Source of the DNA: Bactrocera neohumeralis
Taxonomy: Eukaryota; Arthropoda; Insecta; Diptera; Tephritidae
NCBI RefSeq assembly: GCF_024586455.1
Contig: NW_026089622.1
Location: 36,373,859 to 36,437,858, forward strand
Reading direction: 5' to 3'
Length of the DNA stretch: 64,000 nucleotides
The notes under the pieces were generated by a model. It worked only from the letters and a program-made list of their open reading frames with translations, did not search any database and had not been told where the DNA came from. This document shows positions 31,985 through 42,509 of the stretch, piece after piece (within the stretch, counting starts at the first letter, position 1; the number at the start of each line of letters is the position of its first letter). The position numbers and the translations under genes are program-made.

Positions 31985-33010
31985 TATCTAATCTCATCTA
32001 ACCGAAGATTTCGAGACCGGAGCATACTCTTGTAGAACCCCAAGAGGTGTTCTAGTGACTGATGCCCACAGCATACTAAAATGATGGAGGGAGAACTTCT
32101 CAAACTTGCTGAATGGCAGTGAAAGTATAATGCCAGGAGAACACGATTCGATCGATGCCGATAGAGCAGGCGTTTCAATGCCCGACCATGAAAAAATTCG
32201 AATAGCAATTACAAAGCGGTGGGGCCAGATGAATTGCTCGCAGAGCTTTTCAAACACGGCAGCGAAGAACTAAGAAGTAGCATGCATGAGATTCTTTGTG
32301 GAATATGGTTGGACGAAAACATGCCCGAGGACTGGAATTTAAGTCTGCTCTGCCCAATCCACAAAAAGGGAGGCCCTACAATCTTTGTCAACTACCTTGG
32401 GATAAGCTTCCTCAATATCGCGTATAAGATTCTATCGAGCGTATTTTGTGAAAGATTAAAGCCCACCGTCAACAAACTGTTTGGATCTTATCAGTGTTGC
32501 TTTTTGCCTGGAGAATCAACAACTGACCAGATATTCACCATTCGTCTGAATTTGGAATCCCCACAAAACTAATACGGCTATATACATATACTAACGTTGA
32601 GCAATACCAAAAACTCCGTCAGGATTGGGAAGGACCTCTCCGAGCCGTTCGATACCAAACGAGGTTTCAGACAACATGACTCCCTTTTGTGTCACTTCTT
32701 CAACCTACTTCTGGAGAAACTAATTCGAGCTGCAGAACTAAATATAGAAGGTAGCATCTTCTATAAGAGGGCACGGCTGCTGGCGTACGCCAATGATATT
32801 GAAATCATTGGCCACAACAACGGCGTCGGTAGTTTAGCTTTCTCCAGAATGGATAAGGAAGCAAAGCAAATGGGTCTGGTGATGAACGATGGCAAGACGA
32901 AATGTCTCCTGTCATCAAACAAACAGTCCTCGCACTTGCGACTAGGCTTCCACATCACTGTTGACAGTCATAACTTCGAAGTTGTAGATAATTTCGGATG
33001 GAAGGACGCT
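31985..33010 (+). mobile_element. RTE-like element, internal fragment with deletion
   Basis: It matches 20-1155 of the window, from GACCGGAGCATACTCTTGTAG onward. It carries RT pieces WNLSLLCPIHKKGG, NIAYKILSSVFCERLKPT and, after a deletion near 32548 that removes the KAAFD catalytic block, SEPFDTKRGFRQ and LLAYANDIEIIG, where the catalytic YADD is YAND. It stops abruptly near 33000 in the thumb region. Confidence 0.82.
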
Positions 33011-33984
33011 ATCTACCTTATGCTTAGGTAATACGTACAACCGTTAGGTACACAAAACTATTATAATCTATAGCAACAGGTTACAAGAATATAATGACAT
33101 AATAGTTTAAGTTCCTCTCTTCCGGAAATGGAAAACTGTATTTATAAGTAGACGAAATTTAATAGAGCTCTAGTGATGGGCGATATTCTTACGTTTGGTA
33201 AAAATGTCAAAAATTCGAATTCATCTGTAAATATTTTCATGTTTATATCGTTTATCACACAGCCATATTGAAAATTTGGCACAATTCCGATTCCTTTGGC
33301 GCCCGATCTGAAGATACCGTTGGAAAGAGGAAGTCCTCCTGATTAAAAAATGTATGGGGTTATATATTCGATTCTGATATATATTCGACTTTAAAGTTAA
33401 AAAATTCCAGAAACTCGAACATTTCAACAAGTAATTTTACTACATTTAACACATTTTATGCACATTTTTCACTTCAAAATCATTTACTTAAACTGTAAGT
33501 ATTTATAAAAAAATCACAATTTACACTTTTTGAAGGTTTTATAGACAAGAAATCTATAAAAGAAAGAAGGATTAAAAGAAATCATTTATGTGCTAACAAT
33601 TATAAGAAAATGGAACGCTACCATATGATAATAAGCGAATATGAGCAAATAGCTGAAATTTATCTTTTTTCGCTATAATTCCTCTTTCTTTATTTAGCAA
33701 TCCTAGTTCTAATAAAAACGAGTGTCTATAAATTATATTTCAAATTTAAATATTTGATAATATTTCGTAATATTTTCTTATTTAAATATAATAAACTACT
33801 AAGTAATATTAAATAATAATATTACGTAATAAAATAATAAAATACTTAGGTTTTTAAAGGAGTACTACGCAAAAGTACTTCAGTCACCCCGATATGATAT
33901 TAATTTTAAAATATTATGATAGAGTTTTACTTATTTGAGTTTATTATATAATTCATAAATGACATTTTATGCATACATATACAT
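33011..33984. other. AT-rich interval with a dispersed repeat
   Basis: No gene seen. 33230-33360 resembles the reverse complement of 48760-48880 (shared TTTGGCGCC, AACGGTA, GGAAGTC and TTAAAAAAT segments). The rest is AT-rich low-complexity sequence. Confidence 0.5.
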
Positions 33985-34192
33985 TAGGGTGTTTTTTTTT
34001 TTTGAACTATTGATTTTTTTCAATCCCGTCACAAAATTTCCTTGGAAACACACTAAAAAAAATTCCCTGAAAATTTTAGCAATTAATATTAACATTAATA
34101 ACTGGACCAAGGCATGTAAAAATTTTCCACAGAAAATACACAACAATTTTTTATCTTTAAATTCCAACAGATCAGAGGTGTTTTATATCATC
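33985..34192. repeat. Dispersed repeat, left of the gypsy provirus
   Basis: Matches the reverse complement of about 46860-47045: an AAAAAACACC/GGTGTTTTTTT end, TTTTTTTCAATCCCGTCAC, GGACCAAGGCATGTAAAAA. The repeat continues on the right side of the provirus at 38505, so the provirus inserted into this repeat. The last four bases, CATC (34189-34192), recur at 38505-38508. Confidence 0.7.
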
Positions 34193-34211
34193 TTTGGCAA
34201 CCCCAAAGTAA

Positions 34212-34439
34212 TGTGGCAACCCCAAATGCAACTCTGCAAAAAGCATAGATATGGCAACCCAAAAACTGGATAAGCTGTCAGCTTGACGAACCGCCATCTT
34301 TCCTTCTTCTTGGCGCATCATCCCGACTGCTAGCACGCTTCATCATTTTCGCTCTCCATTTCATTTTCATTTTCAATCATCAACTTTGTATCAGTATTTT
34401 CTATTTTAATAAATCTAAAATTATTGTCGACATCCCACA
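34212..34439 (+). repeat. 5' LTR of the gypsy provirus
   Basis: From TGTGGCAACCCCAAATGC to CATCCCACA, 228 bp, TG...CA ends. It is followed by TTTGTGACCCCGACGTGA (from 34441), a near match to the complement of the fly tRNA-Trp 3' end and thus the likely primer site. Confidence 0.9.
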
Positions 34440-34466
34440 TATTTGTGACCCCGACGTGATCGAAAA

Positions 34467-35293
34467 ATGACGGAAGAAGAAGCGGTAAATCAGGTAATAC
34501 AAAATTGCAGCATCGGGGCCAATTGGCAGAGGACATCCAAATCCGCAACGTGGAAGTGGCCAAAGTTCCATCAGGATCTCACCATTCTGGCACGCAAAGC
34601 CAGAACTGTGGATGGCGCAGGTCGAGTCACAATTCATCGCTGCAGGTATAACGAGCGACAAAACAAAGTACCACACCGTCGAGGCCGCGATCGAAAGCAA
34701 TGTGATAGCTCAAATAAGCGACATAATTCTTAATCCACCGAACAGTGAACTGTATACCACGCTAAAAAATCGTATAATAACACAATTCGCGGACTCGGAG
34801 CAAAAACGTGTAAAAAAAGCTACTGCAGGAACAAGAGCTTGGTGATATGCGTCCATCACAGCTCTTGCGCGAAATGCAAAGTCTAGCCGGAAGCGAGATG
34901 AACGATAATATACTAAAGCCCATTTGGATGAGTAGGTTACCTTCCAACATGCGGCTAATAATTTCCATTAGCAACGAACCGCTCGACAAAGTTGCCCTGC
35001 TCGCGGACAAAATATGTGAGGTTAGCGACACCCCACACGTACACGTGGTCGAAACTCCAGATACAGCAACACGCAATCAATCCAGCATCGAGCAGCAGCT
35101 AGCCGAAATCACGAAAGAGATAGAATCAATAAAGGCGAACATAAATCGTCGATCTAGAAGTCGCAGCAGAAGCCGTCCTCCGTCACGTTCCGGTATGCAA
35201 AACAACAATTCGAATGGTTTGTGCTGGTACCATCACAAATTTGGTAACGATGCCAAAAAATGTCGTAGCCCTTGCGTGAAAAAGTTAAACTAA
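34467..35293 (+). pseudogene. Gag of the gypsy provirus, two frameshifts
   Basis: It starts MTEEEAVNQVIQNCSIGANW at 34467. The frame shifts into MAQVESQFIAAGITSDKTKY (34612) and again at about 34825-34847 into MRPSQLLREMQSLAGSEMND. Capsid blocks include KYHTVEAAIESNV and WMSRLPSNMRLIIS. A serine-arginine-rich stretch (RRSRSRSRSRPPSRSG) precedes CWYHHKFGNDAKKC, the single zinc knuckle-like motif typical of this gypsy lineage. Gag forms the cytoplasmic particle. The two shifts break it. Confidence 0.85.
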
Positions 35294-38276
35294 CTAGTCT
35301 GTCGTCAATGGCGGTCGACGACAGGCTCAACGACAAAAACCGCCGCTTAATCATTCGAGATAAAAAATCAGCAATAAACTTCCTCATCGACACGGGAGCT
35401 GAAGTCAGCGTAATTCCACCGATGCAACAACAACGTAGATGCCCGTACAAAAACAACTACCTCTACGCAGCAAACAGGTCCACTATAAAAACTTACGGCG
35501 AAAAGACTATGTTCCTCAATCCGGGTCTACGCCGCCAATATTCCTGGAATTTCATCATTGCCGATGTGTCACAAGCCATCATCGGAGCTGATTTTCTATC
35601 GCATTTCAAATTAGCAGTCAACCTACGACAACGCAAACTCATCGACGACGTCACAAACACCAGTAAACTGTGTTCAATATCAACAAATAAAATGGTAGTT
35701 TCCAATTTATCTTACACCAAAGATTATCAGCCGTTCCACGATTTGTTGAGGGAATTCGAAGACATCACGATGGATAATAAGTCTACAGTCAAAAAACCAC
35801 AACACTTTGTCACGCACCATATCGTCACCAAAGGACCACCAGTCTTCTCTAAACCGAGACGCTTATCTCCCGAGAAGTTAGAAGCCGCAAAAGCCGAGAT
35901 ACAACTCTTGCTGAACGCAGGCATCTGTCGTCCATCGCGCAGCCCATGGGCAAGCCCGCTGCACATGACAAAGAAGAAAAACGGCGAATGGAGGCCTTGT
36001 GGGGATTTCAGGCGACTAAACGTCGTCACCGAGCCTGACAGGTACCCCCTGCCACACCTGCACGATTTCACATACCAAAGACTGCAATTACAACGCCATT
36101 CGGCATGTTTGAATTTCCGTTCATGTGGTTTGGTTTGAGGAATGCCAGTCAAACGTTCCAAAGATTTATGGATCACATCTTCCGTGAATACGACTTTGCC
36201 TGGCCATACCTCGATCATATTTTGATATCATCGAAGGATATGAATCAACATCGTCATCATCTACAGTTAGAATTTAAAAAGCTACGCGAGTACGGCCTTG
36301 TTATCAACCGTTCGAAATGCACACTTGATCAGCCGCAAGTTGAATTTTTAGGTTTCTAAATAAACAGCAGTGGAATTTCACCCCCAGAAAAACGAGTACG
36401 GGCAATTAAAAATTTCAACCTACCTTCGAGAGTATGTGATTTGCGACGCTTTCTCGGTATGGTAAACTTTTTTCGCAGATTCTTGCCTTGCGCCGCAGAA
36501 AGGCAAATGACATTATTCAACCTCATAAAAGGGAACAAGAAAAACAACACATCACCAGTTGATTGGACAGTTGAAGCAGAGGAGGCATTTCAACAATGCA
36601 AAAACGACTTATGCAAAGCAACTTTACTCGCTTACCCAAAACACAGGGCATAACTCAGTTTGACGGTTGATGCATCTGGAGCTGCGGTAGGAGCTGTACT
36701 ACAACAACACGACAACGACCAGTGGCAACCACTAGGTTTTTATTCCGAACGCCTTACTGAAACACAAACAAGATACAGCACTTACGATCGTGAACTATTA
36801 GCGGCATACAAAGCAGTCAAATATTTTCAACATATGCTAGAAGGAAGAGAATTTTTCATCCTCACCGACCACAAGCCATTGCAGTACGTGCCCCAGCAAA
36901 AGCTTGAAAAGGCATATCCGCGTCAAATGCGTCATTCGGAATTTATCGCACAATTCACAACAGACATTCGGTACATTCCCGGAAGAGAGAACGTAGTAGC
37001 TGACGCCATTCATACTCCAAGCACCATCGACTTCGCCAAACTTGCGGAGAGTCAAAAGTCTGACTCAGAACTCAAAAACTTACAAAACTCGAATACCAGC
37101 CTATCAATCAAACCTTTCACGATTCCAGGCACCGCTGTAGACATTTTTTGTGACGTAAGCACCAGCCAAGTCCGACCGTACTCAACTCCTTCGTTTCGTA
37201 GAACAGCTTTCGACTCCATACATAACATGGCACACCGGCGCCGCTAAAACAACTAAATTGATTGCAGAAAAATTTGTATGGCCGAGTCTCAGAAAAGATT
37301 GCCGCTTATGGTCCAGGCAGTGCATCCCGTGCCAAAGAGCTAAGGTGCAGCGCCACAACAGAGCACCGTTGTCGACATTCACGTTACCAGAGCAACGATT
37401 TGACCACATAAATATGGATATCGTCGGACCATTACCACCTTGCTAGGGTTATCGATACTGTTTGACAATAGTCGCTCGTTATTCCCGATGGTTAGAGGCA
37501 CTCTCGCTCGAAGACATGGCGACAGAGACCATTGCTTTCAATATCTACACGCACTGGATCGCTAGATTTGGAGTACCGAGTAGAGTAACAATGGATCCAG
37601 GTAGACAATTTGAATCTATACTATTCCGAAAACTTTCCAGGCTTTAAAGCATCCAGCACTTACGTACCACTTCGTATCATCCCGCGTCCAACGGGATTAT
37701 AAGCGATGGCACAGATCATTAAAAGCAGCGATAAAATGCTACATGACAGACAACTGGGTCGAGGTTCTCCCACTCATCCTTCTAGGTTTTCGTTCCTCAT
37801 GGAGAGATGATTTAAGAGCGACACCCGCAGAGATGGTTTATGGAAATACACTTCGATTACCTGGCCAGTTCTTTGCCGAAAAACATACCCACAATGCCAA
37901 TAAAGGTGAATTCATCGAAAATCTACGCATACGCATGCAGTCATTAAAGCCGTCACCAACTACAAACAACTCAGCGCACGTACCGTTCGTAGAAAAGAAC
38001 TTACACTCAACACAATCAGTCTTCGTGCGAAACGACTCAATTCGTCCACCTCTTCAACCACCTAACGAGGGACCATTTCCCGTAGTCGAACACGGCGACA
38101 AATTTTTCAAAGTCAAAATCCGAGGGAAGGACGTAAACATTACCATCGACCGGTTAAAAGCAGCTTTCGTCGCCGAAGATTACGAAACCCTGTCGAATCA
38201 AACAGTTCAACACAAAGAGTACCAAACAAAATCTGGTCGTCGAGTACGCTTTCGTCTTCCCGATGGGGGGGAGTGA
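35272..38276 (+). pseudogene. Pol of the gypsy provirus (protease, RT, RNase H, integrase)
   Basis: Protease INFLIDTGAEVSVIPP (active site intact). RT begins KPRRLSPEKLEAAKAEIQ and GEWRPCGDFRRLN. Near 36078-36100 a deletion removes the block holding the first catalytic aspartate, before FEFPFMWFGLRNASQTFQ. The YLDD box reads YLDH at 36213. RNase H follows from VDASGAAVGAVLQQ to LTDHKPLQYV. Integrase shows the C-C pair (CIPCQRAK), NMDIVGPLPPC and TMDPGRQFES, but a stop falls at the expected catalytic glutamate (PASNGII, then stop) near 37700. The C-terminal domain is open (37743-38276). There are at least five stops or shifts. Confidence 0.9.
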
Positions 38277-38504
38277 TGTGGCAACCCCAAATACAACTCT
38301 GCAAAAAGCATAGATATGGCAACCCAAAAACTGGATAAGCTGTCAGCTTGACGAACCGCCATCTTTCCTTCTTCTTGGCGCATCATCCCGACTGCTAGCA
38401 CGCTTCATCATTTTCGCTCTCCATTCCATTTTCATTTTTAATCATCAACTTTGTATCAGTATTTTATATTTTAATAAATCTAAAATTATTGTGGACATCC
38501 CACA
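38277..38504 (+). repeat. 3' LTR of the gypsy provirus
   Basis: 228 bp, identical in length to the 5' LTR. It is preceded by the polypurine tract GGGGGGGAGTGA (38265-38276), which fixes the border. Confidence 0.9.
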
Positions 38505-38794
38505 CATCGCTTTGACTTATGGCGAATATTTTTCAGAATTGTTCACTCTACAAAAATGCCCAGTGTAACAAAGGCGTAACTCACACCGGCGAGGTAGTAC
38601 GGGGCACTAAAACCAATTTTCCATGAAATTCGCATTTTTTGTATTTGTCTTGTAAATAACAAAAGCTACAGAAAAAAACACAATTCAGAGAAAACTGGGG
38701 TCGAATCGTTACATCCGTGAACGTATCACTCGTCACGTAAAAGGCTGTATTTCGTATTAAGACATACGTGATCGTAACGCTTCTATCATATTCT
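38505..38794. repeat. Dispersed repeat, right of the gypsy provirus
   Basis: Matches the reverse complement of 46680-46835 (CATCGCTTTGACTT, CACTCTACAAAA, CACACCGGCGAGGTAGTA) and, further on, of 45900-45960 (GGGGTCGAATCGTTACATCC). It is the continuation of the repeat at 33985-34192. Confidence 0.7.
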
Positions 38795-38912
38795 GGCAGG
38801 TTAGGTTAGGTTAGGTAAAAATGGCTGATCGATGATCCCACGTAGACTAACAAATTAGTCCTTTGTGATGCCATTAAATGAAAAAAAAAAAAAAAAACTC
38901 CCGTATTCGGAC

Positions 38913-41900
38913 TTACAGGTTGCCGAAGCGCTTTGTAGCCAATATAAAGTTACACAGACGCTTAACTTCAACCCCCGCCAATTCGGTGGGGTGTCCAAAG
39001 GTATGCGCCCCCAAGTGTCTTAGTCTTGACCTCCCAAAAGCAGGACAGTCAAGCAGGAAGTGCTGGCTTGTTTCTACCACATCTTCCTCTAAACAGCATC
39101 TGCATTCAGCATCCGGCAAGATACCCATTCTTACCGCATGTAAGCCAATTGGACAGTGGCCTGTTAAAAGACCCACTAACAATGAGATGTTGGCCTTACT
39201 GAGGACTAAGAGATCATTTGATCTCCTGCGATCTATACTGGGCCAGAAGGCTTTTGCAACCGCACAAGTGCCGGTGCTGGCCCAGCGTTGGACGAGCATC
39301 CGCGTGGCCCAGCTATCTAGTAGTAGACCACAAGAAGAAACAGGAGCACCGATCCGTTTCCATTCTACCGATAATGATTCTCGGGTGCCTTTCCTTGCTA
39401 ACTCATCAGCTTTGCAATTGCCCGCAATTCCGCTATGGCCCGGCACCCACACCAGTCTAATCACGAAACATCTGGCTGCTAGAGATAACGACGTTACACA
39501 TTCTTCGACCAACCCTGAACGCACTTCGAATGAGTTCAAGGCTAATATAGCCGCTCTACTATCTGAGTGAATAGTCACTTGTCTGAAGGTGGATGCACAC
39601 TGCAACAGCAAATCAGCTGCTACCTTGATGGCTGCGACCTCAGCCTGGAATACACTACAGTAGTCGGGAAGTCTGAAACAGGAGTTGATGGAGAGCTCCC
39701 GACAGTAGACCCCTCCACCAACTTTCCCCTCAAGCTTTGACCCATCCGTGAAGAAGCTTGCTGCCCCTCTCCTCCAACGGCTTCTTCCCACCCACATCTC
39801 CCTCGTCGGTATATGGGCAGAGAAGGAGCCGCCAGAGTTCGGTACGGCGATTCCATGATCCAGATGATCCGGTATGCAGTCAAAGTTTGTAAGGATATCC
39901 GAATGACCAGATGCACGTTCCTTTAAGAAACCATATTCTCTGAGTCTAATAGCCACCTTCGCGGCTATGCACCTACCGGCAATGTCCACCGGCGTAATGT
40001 TCAAAATTGCATTAAGTGCCATAGTTGGGGTAGATCTTAATGCACCGCATATGCTAATTAGCGCAGCCCGTTGAACGCTTTCGAGCTTTTTGGCCAGTGA
40101 GGTCTTCCCTAAAGCCCTCCACCACATGAAGACACCATAGAACAAGATGGGCTTTACTATGGTGTCATAGAGCCAGAGGATCACTTTCGGTGAGAGACCC
40201 CATCTTTTGCCAATAGCTCCTCTGCAGCAGTATAAGGCAATAGATGCCTTTTTTGCTCTCTCCTCGATATTCGGCTTCCATAAAAGCTTCTTATCCAGTA
40301 TGAGCCCTAAATATTTCACTGAGTCCGCCGGCTGCAGGTGAATACCTCCTATCTGCGGCAACGGTGCCGCCGGGATTTTATATTTTCGGCTGAATAAAAC
40401 CATTTCCGTTTTGTTAGGATTAATGGCGAGTCCACTTCCGGCCGCCCACTTTGTTACATCGCTGAGATATCCCTGCGTCAACTCGTACACGGTGCTAAGG
40501 AACTTTCCTTTGACCATAAGTGCTACATCGTCTGCGTAGGCAATCACCCGGCAGCCGCGATCCTCTAGTTTTTTGAGCAATTCGTCAACAACCAGGATCC
40601 ATAGAAGAGGAGAGAGAACCCCACCTTGTGGTGTTCCCCTACTCACCCTACGCCTCGCACGCGCGCTGCCCCATTCCGTTTCGATCACTCTGTCACACAG
40701 AAGACTGAGAATGAGGCACTTGAGGTTCGATTCTACCCTAATACCGTCAAGGGCAGTTACTACTGCCTCCGGTAGGACATTGTTGAAAGCTCCCTCGATA
40801 TCCAGGAAGGTCCCAACAGCGAAGTCCTTGGCTTCAATGGCTTCTTCGAGCCATGACACGATAGTATGCAAGGCAGTGTCTACTGACCTGCCTTTGCGAT
40901 AAGCATGTTGTGCTCTAGACAAATAGTCTCTCGGAATGCTCTTCCTTATATACCAGTCCATCAGCCTCTCCAGAGTCTTTAACAAGAAGGAGGAGAGGCT
41001 GATTGGCCTGAAATCCTTGGCCGTGACATGGGAGCCCCTGCCAGCCTTCGGGATGAATGTAACCTTGACTCGTCTCCAGGCCCCCGGGATGTAACCTAAT
41101 CGGATGCAGTTCGCATAGATAGGTGCCAACCAGCTGCATGATACCTTAACAGCTTGTTGCAGCTGCGCTGGTATGATGCCGTCTGGTCCCGGGGACTTGA
41201 ATTGTTCGAACGAGTTAATCGCCCACGTCAAATGCCGCTCATCCAGGATGCTGACAAAGGCCGCGCAGTCGTCATGCGGCACCCCGATAGATCCCCTAGC
41301 AGAGGACATGTTACACGGAAAGTGAGCGTCGACAAGCATTTGAAGTGTTTCTTCACTGCTGAGGGCCCACTTCCCATTTTCGTCCTTGAGATACCCCAGG
41401 GACACTGGGGTTTTTGCGAGAATACGCCTGAATCTCGAGGACTCGTGACAGCCTTCCACTTTTTCACAGAAGCGCTTCCACGAGGTCCTCTTAGCCTTTC
41501 TTAACTCGGACTTGTATATTGAAAGTCCTACTTTATACAAAGCCCAGTCATCAGATAACCCACTCCTGCGGGCCTTGTTGAAAAGCCGTCTGCAAGACGC
41601 CCTAATATCTGAGAGCTCCATAGTCCACCATAGAGGTTTCTCTTTGCCCTTCGGCGATCTCAGCGGACAAGACCTCTCCAGCGCAGCCTTACACGCCGAG
41701 CTGAAGACTTCAACCCACTCCTCCACCGCATCGGTGGTGGCCAACGCGTCCACCTCCGGTGCGCGCGGGAGAGTTTGCCGAAGCCTTCTGCGGTAACCTA
41801 CCCAGTCCGTGTACCTAGGATTCCTAAAGGATTTCCTAGGCGGACGTTCTCCGACTAGACTAAACTCGATGTACCTGTGATCCGAAAAGGAGTGATCGTC

Positions 41901-42509
41901 GAGGACCCTCCAGTTCGAGATCAGCGGGGCAATCGCTTGTGAGGTTAGGGTGAGGTCGAGGACCTCCTCCCTGCCAGCGGTCACAAAAGTAGGAGAGTCT
42001 CCTCTATTAAAAATGCGAAGATCTTCGCCAATAATGAAATCAAAAAGCGACTCACCTCTAATGTTCGTATCCGAGCTTCCCCAGATTTGGTGCCGCGAGT
42101 TAGCGTCGGAGCCGATGATGACGCCAGTGCCAGCCTTAGACGCTTCGGCTAAGGTCCTTCTCAGCATTAGGGGAGGTGGCTCCACCACATCATCGTGTGG
42201 CATATATGCGGAGATAAGCCAGAAATCTCCGGTGTCACACTCCAGTTTCGCTGTCACAATGTCAGCACTGCTGAAATTAGGTAAAAGAAATACCGTTAAT
42301 TCATTCCTTACCAGCATACAGGCTCTGTTCCTACCTGCACCCTTGGCCGACAGGAGCCTGTGGCTCTTTGTCCTCAATCCAGATATCCCGTTACCAGTCA
42401 GCCACGGTTCCTGGATCAGGACGACATCAGCTCCATCTTGTTCCAGACGGAGCAATAGATTGGCGGAGGCCGCCTTCGCATGCTGGAGGTTAATCTGGAG
42501 GAATTTCAT
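38913..42509 (-). CDS. LOA-type ORF2 (endonuclease, RT, RNase H), intact
   Basis: 1198 codons from the ATG at 42509. Residues 1-225 are an APE endonuclease (MKFLQINLQHAKAASANLLL, LIQEPWLTG, IIGSDANSRHQIWG, SDHRYIEF). RT occupies about 430-720 with FKSPGPDGIIPAQL, DFRPISLSSFLLKTLE, AYRKGRSVDTAL, TPQGGVLSPLLW and the catalytic VIAYADDVALMV. RNase H lies near 920-1050 (FFTDGSKLEGKVGGG, IHSDSRAAIL, WVPGHSGIAGNCKADELAR). A cysteine-histidine cluster (CRCCLEEDVVETSQHFLLDC) is near the C-terminus. The enzyme nicks DNA, reverse transcribes element RNA at the nick and can degrade the RNA strand. All key residues I can check are present. Confidence 0.93.
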   Translation of the reverse strand: MKFLQINLQHAKAASANLLLRLEQDGADVVLIQEPWLTGNGISGLRTKSHRLLSAKGAGRNRACMLVRNELTVFLLPNFSSADIVTAKLECDTGDFWLISAYMPHDDVVEPPPLMLRRTLAEASKAGTGVIIGSDANSRHQIWGSSDTNIRGESLFDFIIGEDLRIFNRGDSPTFVTAGREEVLDLTLTSQAIAPLISNWRVLDDHSFSDHRYIEFSLVGERPPRKSFRNPRYTDWVGYRRRLRQTLPRAPEVDALATTDAVEEWVEVFSSACKAALERSCPLRSPKGKEKPLWWTMELSDIRASCRRLFNKARRSGLSDDWALYKVGLSIYKSELRKAKRTSWKRFCEKVEGCHESSRFRRILAKTPVSLGYLKDENGKWALSSEETLQMLVDAHFPCNMSSARGSIGVPHDDCAAFVSILDERHLTWAINSFEQFKSPGPDGIIPAQLQQAVKVSCSWLAPIYANCIRLGYIPGAWRRVKVTFIPKAGRGSHVTAKDFRPISLSSFLLKTLERLMDWYIRKSIPRDYLSRAQHAYRKGRSVDTALHTIVSWLEEAIEAKDFAVGTFLDIEGAFNNVLPEAVVTALDGIRVESNLKCLILSLLCDRVIETEWGSARARRRVSRGTPQGGVLSPLLWILVVDELLKKLEDRGCRVIAYADDVALMVKGKFLSTVYELTQGYLSDVTKWAAGSGLAINPNKTEMVLFSRKYKIPAAPLPQIGGIHLQPADSVKYLGLILDKKLLWKPNIEERAKKASIALYCCRGAIGKRWGLSPKVILWLYDTIVKPILFYGVFMWWRALGKTSLAKKLESVQRAALISICGALRSTPTMALNAILNITPVDIAGRCIAAKVAIRLREYGFLKERASGHSDILTNFDCIPDHLDHGIAVPNSGGSFSAHIPTREMWVGRSRWRRGAASFFTDGSKLEGKVGGGVYCRELSINSCFRLPDYCSVFQAEVAAIKVAADLLLQCASTFRQVTIHSDSRAAILALNSFEVRSGLVEECVTSLSLAARCFVIRLVWVPGHSGIAGNCKADELARKGTRESLSVEWKRIGAPVSSCGLLLDSWATRMLVQRWASTGTCAVAKAFWPSIDRRRSNDLLVLSKANISLLVGLLTGHCPIGLHAVRMGILPDAECRCCLEEDVVETSQHFLLDCPAFGRSRLRHLGAHTFGHPTELAGVEVKRLCNFILATKRFGNL

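Larger units (their letters stand above)
34193..38504 (+). mobile_element. Ty3/gypsy LTR retrotransposon (provirus)
   Basis: Two 228-bp LTRs differ at five positions (about 2%), a relatively recent insertion by that measure. The host repeat on both sides and the 4-bp repeat CATC (34189-34192, 38505-38508) give the insertion site. An extra 19 bp (34193-34211) between the duplication and the left LTR looks like a partial copy of the LTR start. Order: LTR, tRNA-Trp-like primer site, Gag, protease, RT, RNase H, integrase, polypurine tract, LTR. There is no env. Many frameshifts and stops make it inactive. Confidence 0.9.

Noticed and set aside
38878..39570. 230-codon plus-strand frame beginning with lysines
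   Set aside because: Shadow of the intact LOA ORF2; the lysine start comes from an A run in the 3' untranslated region.
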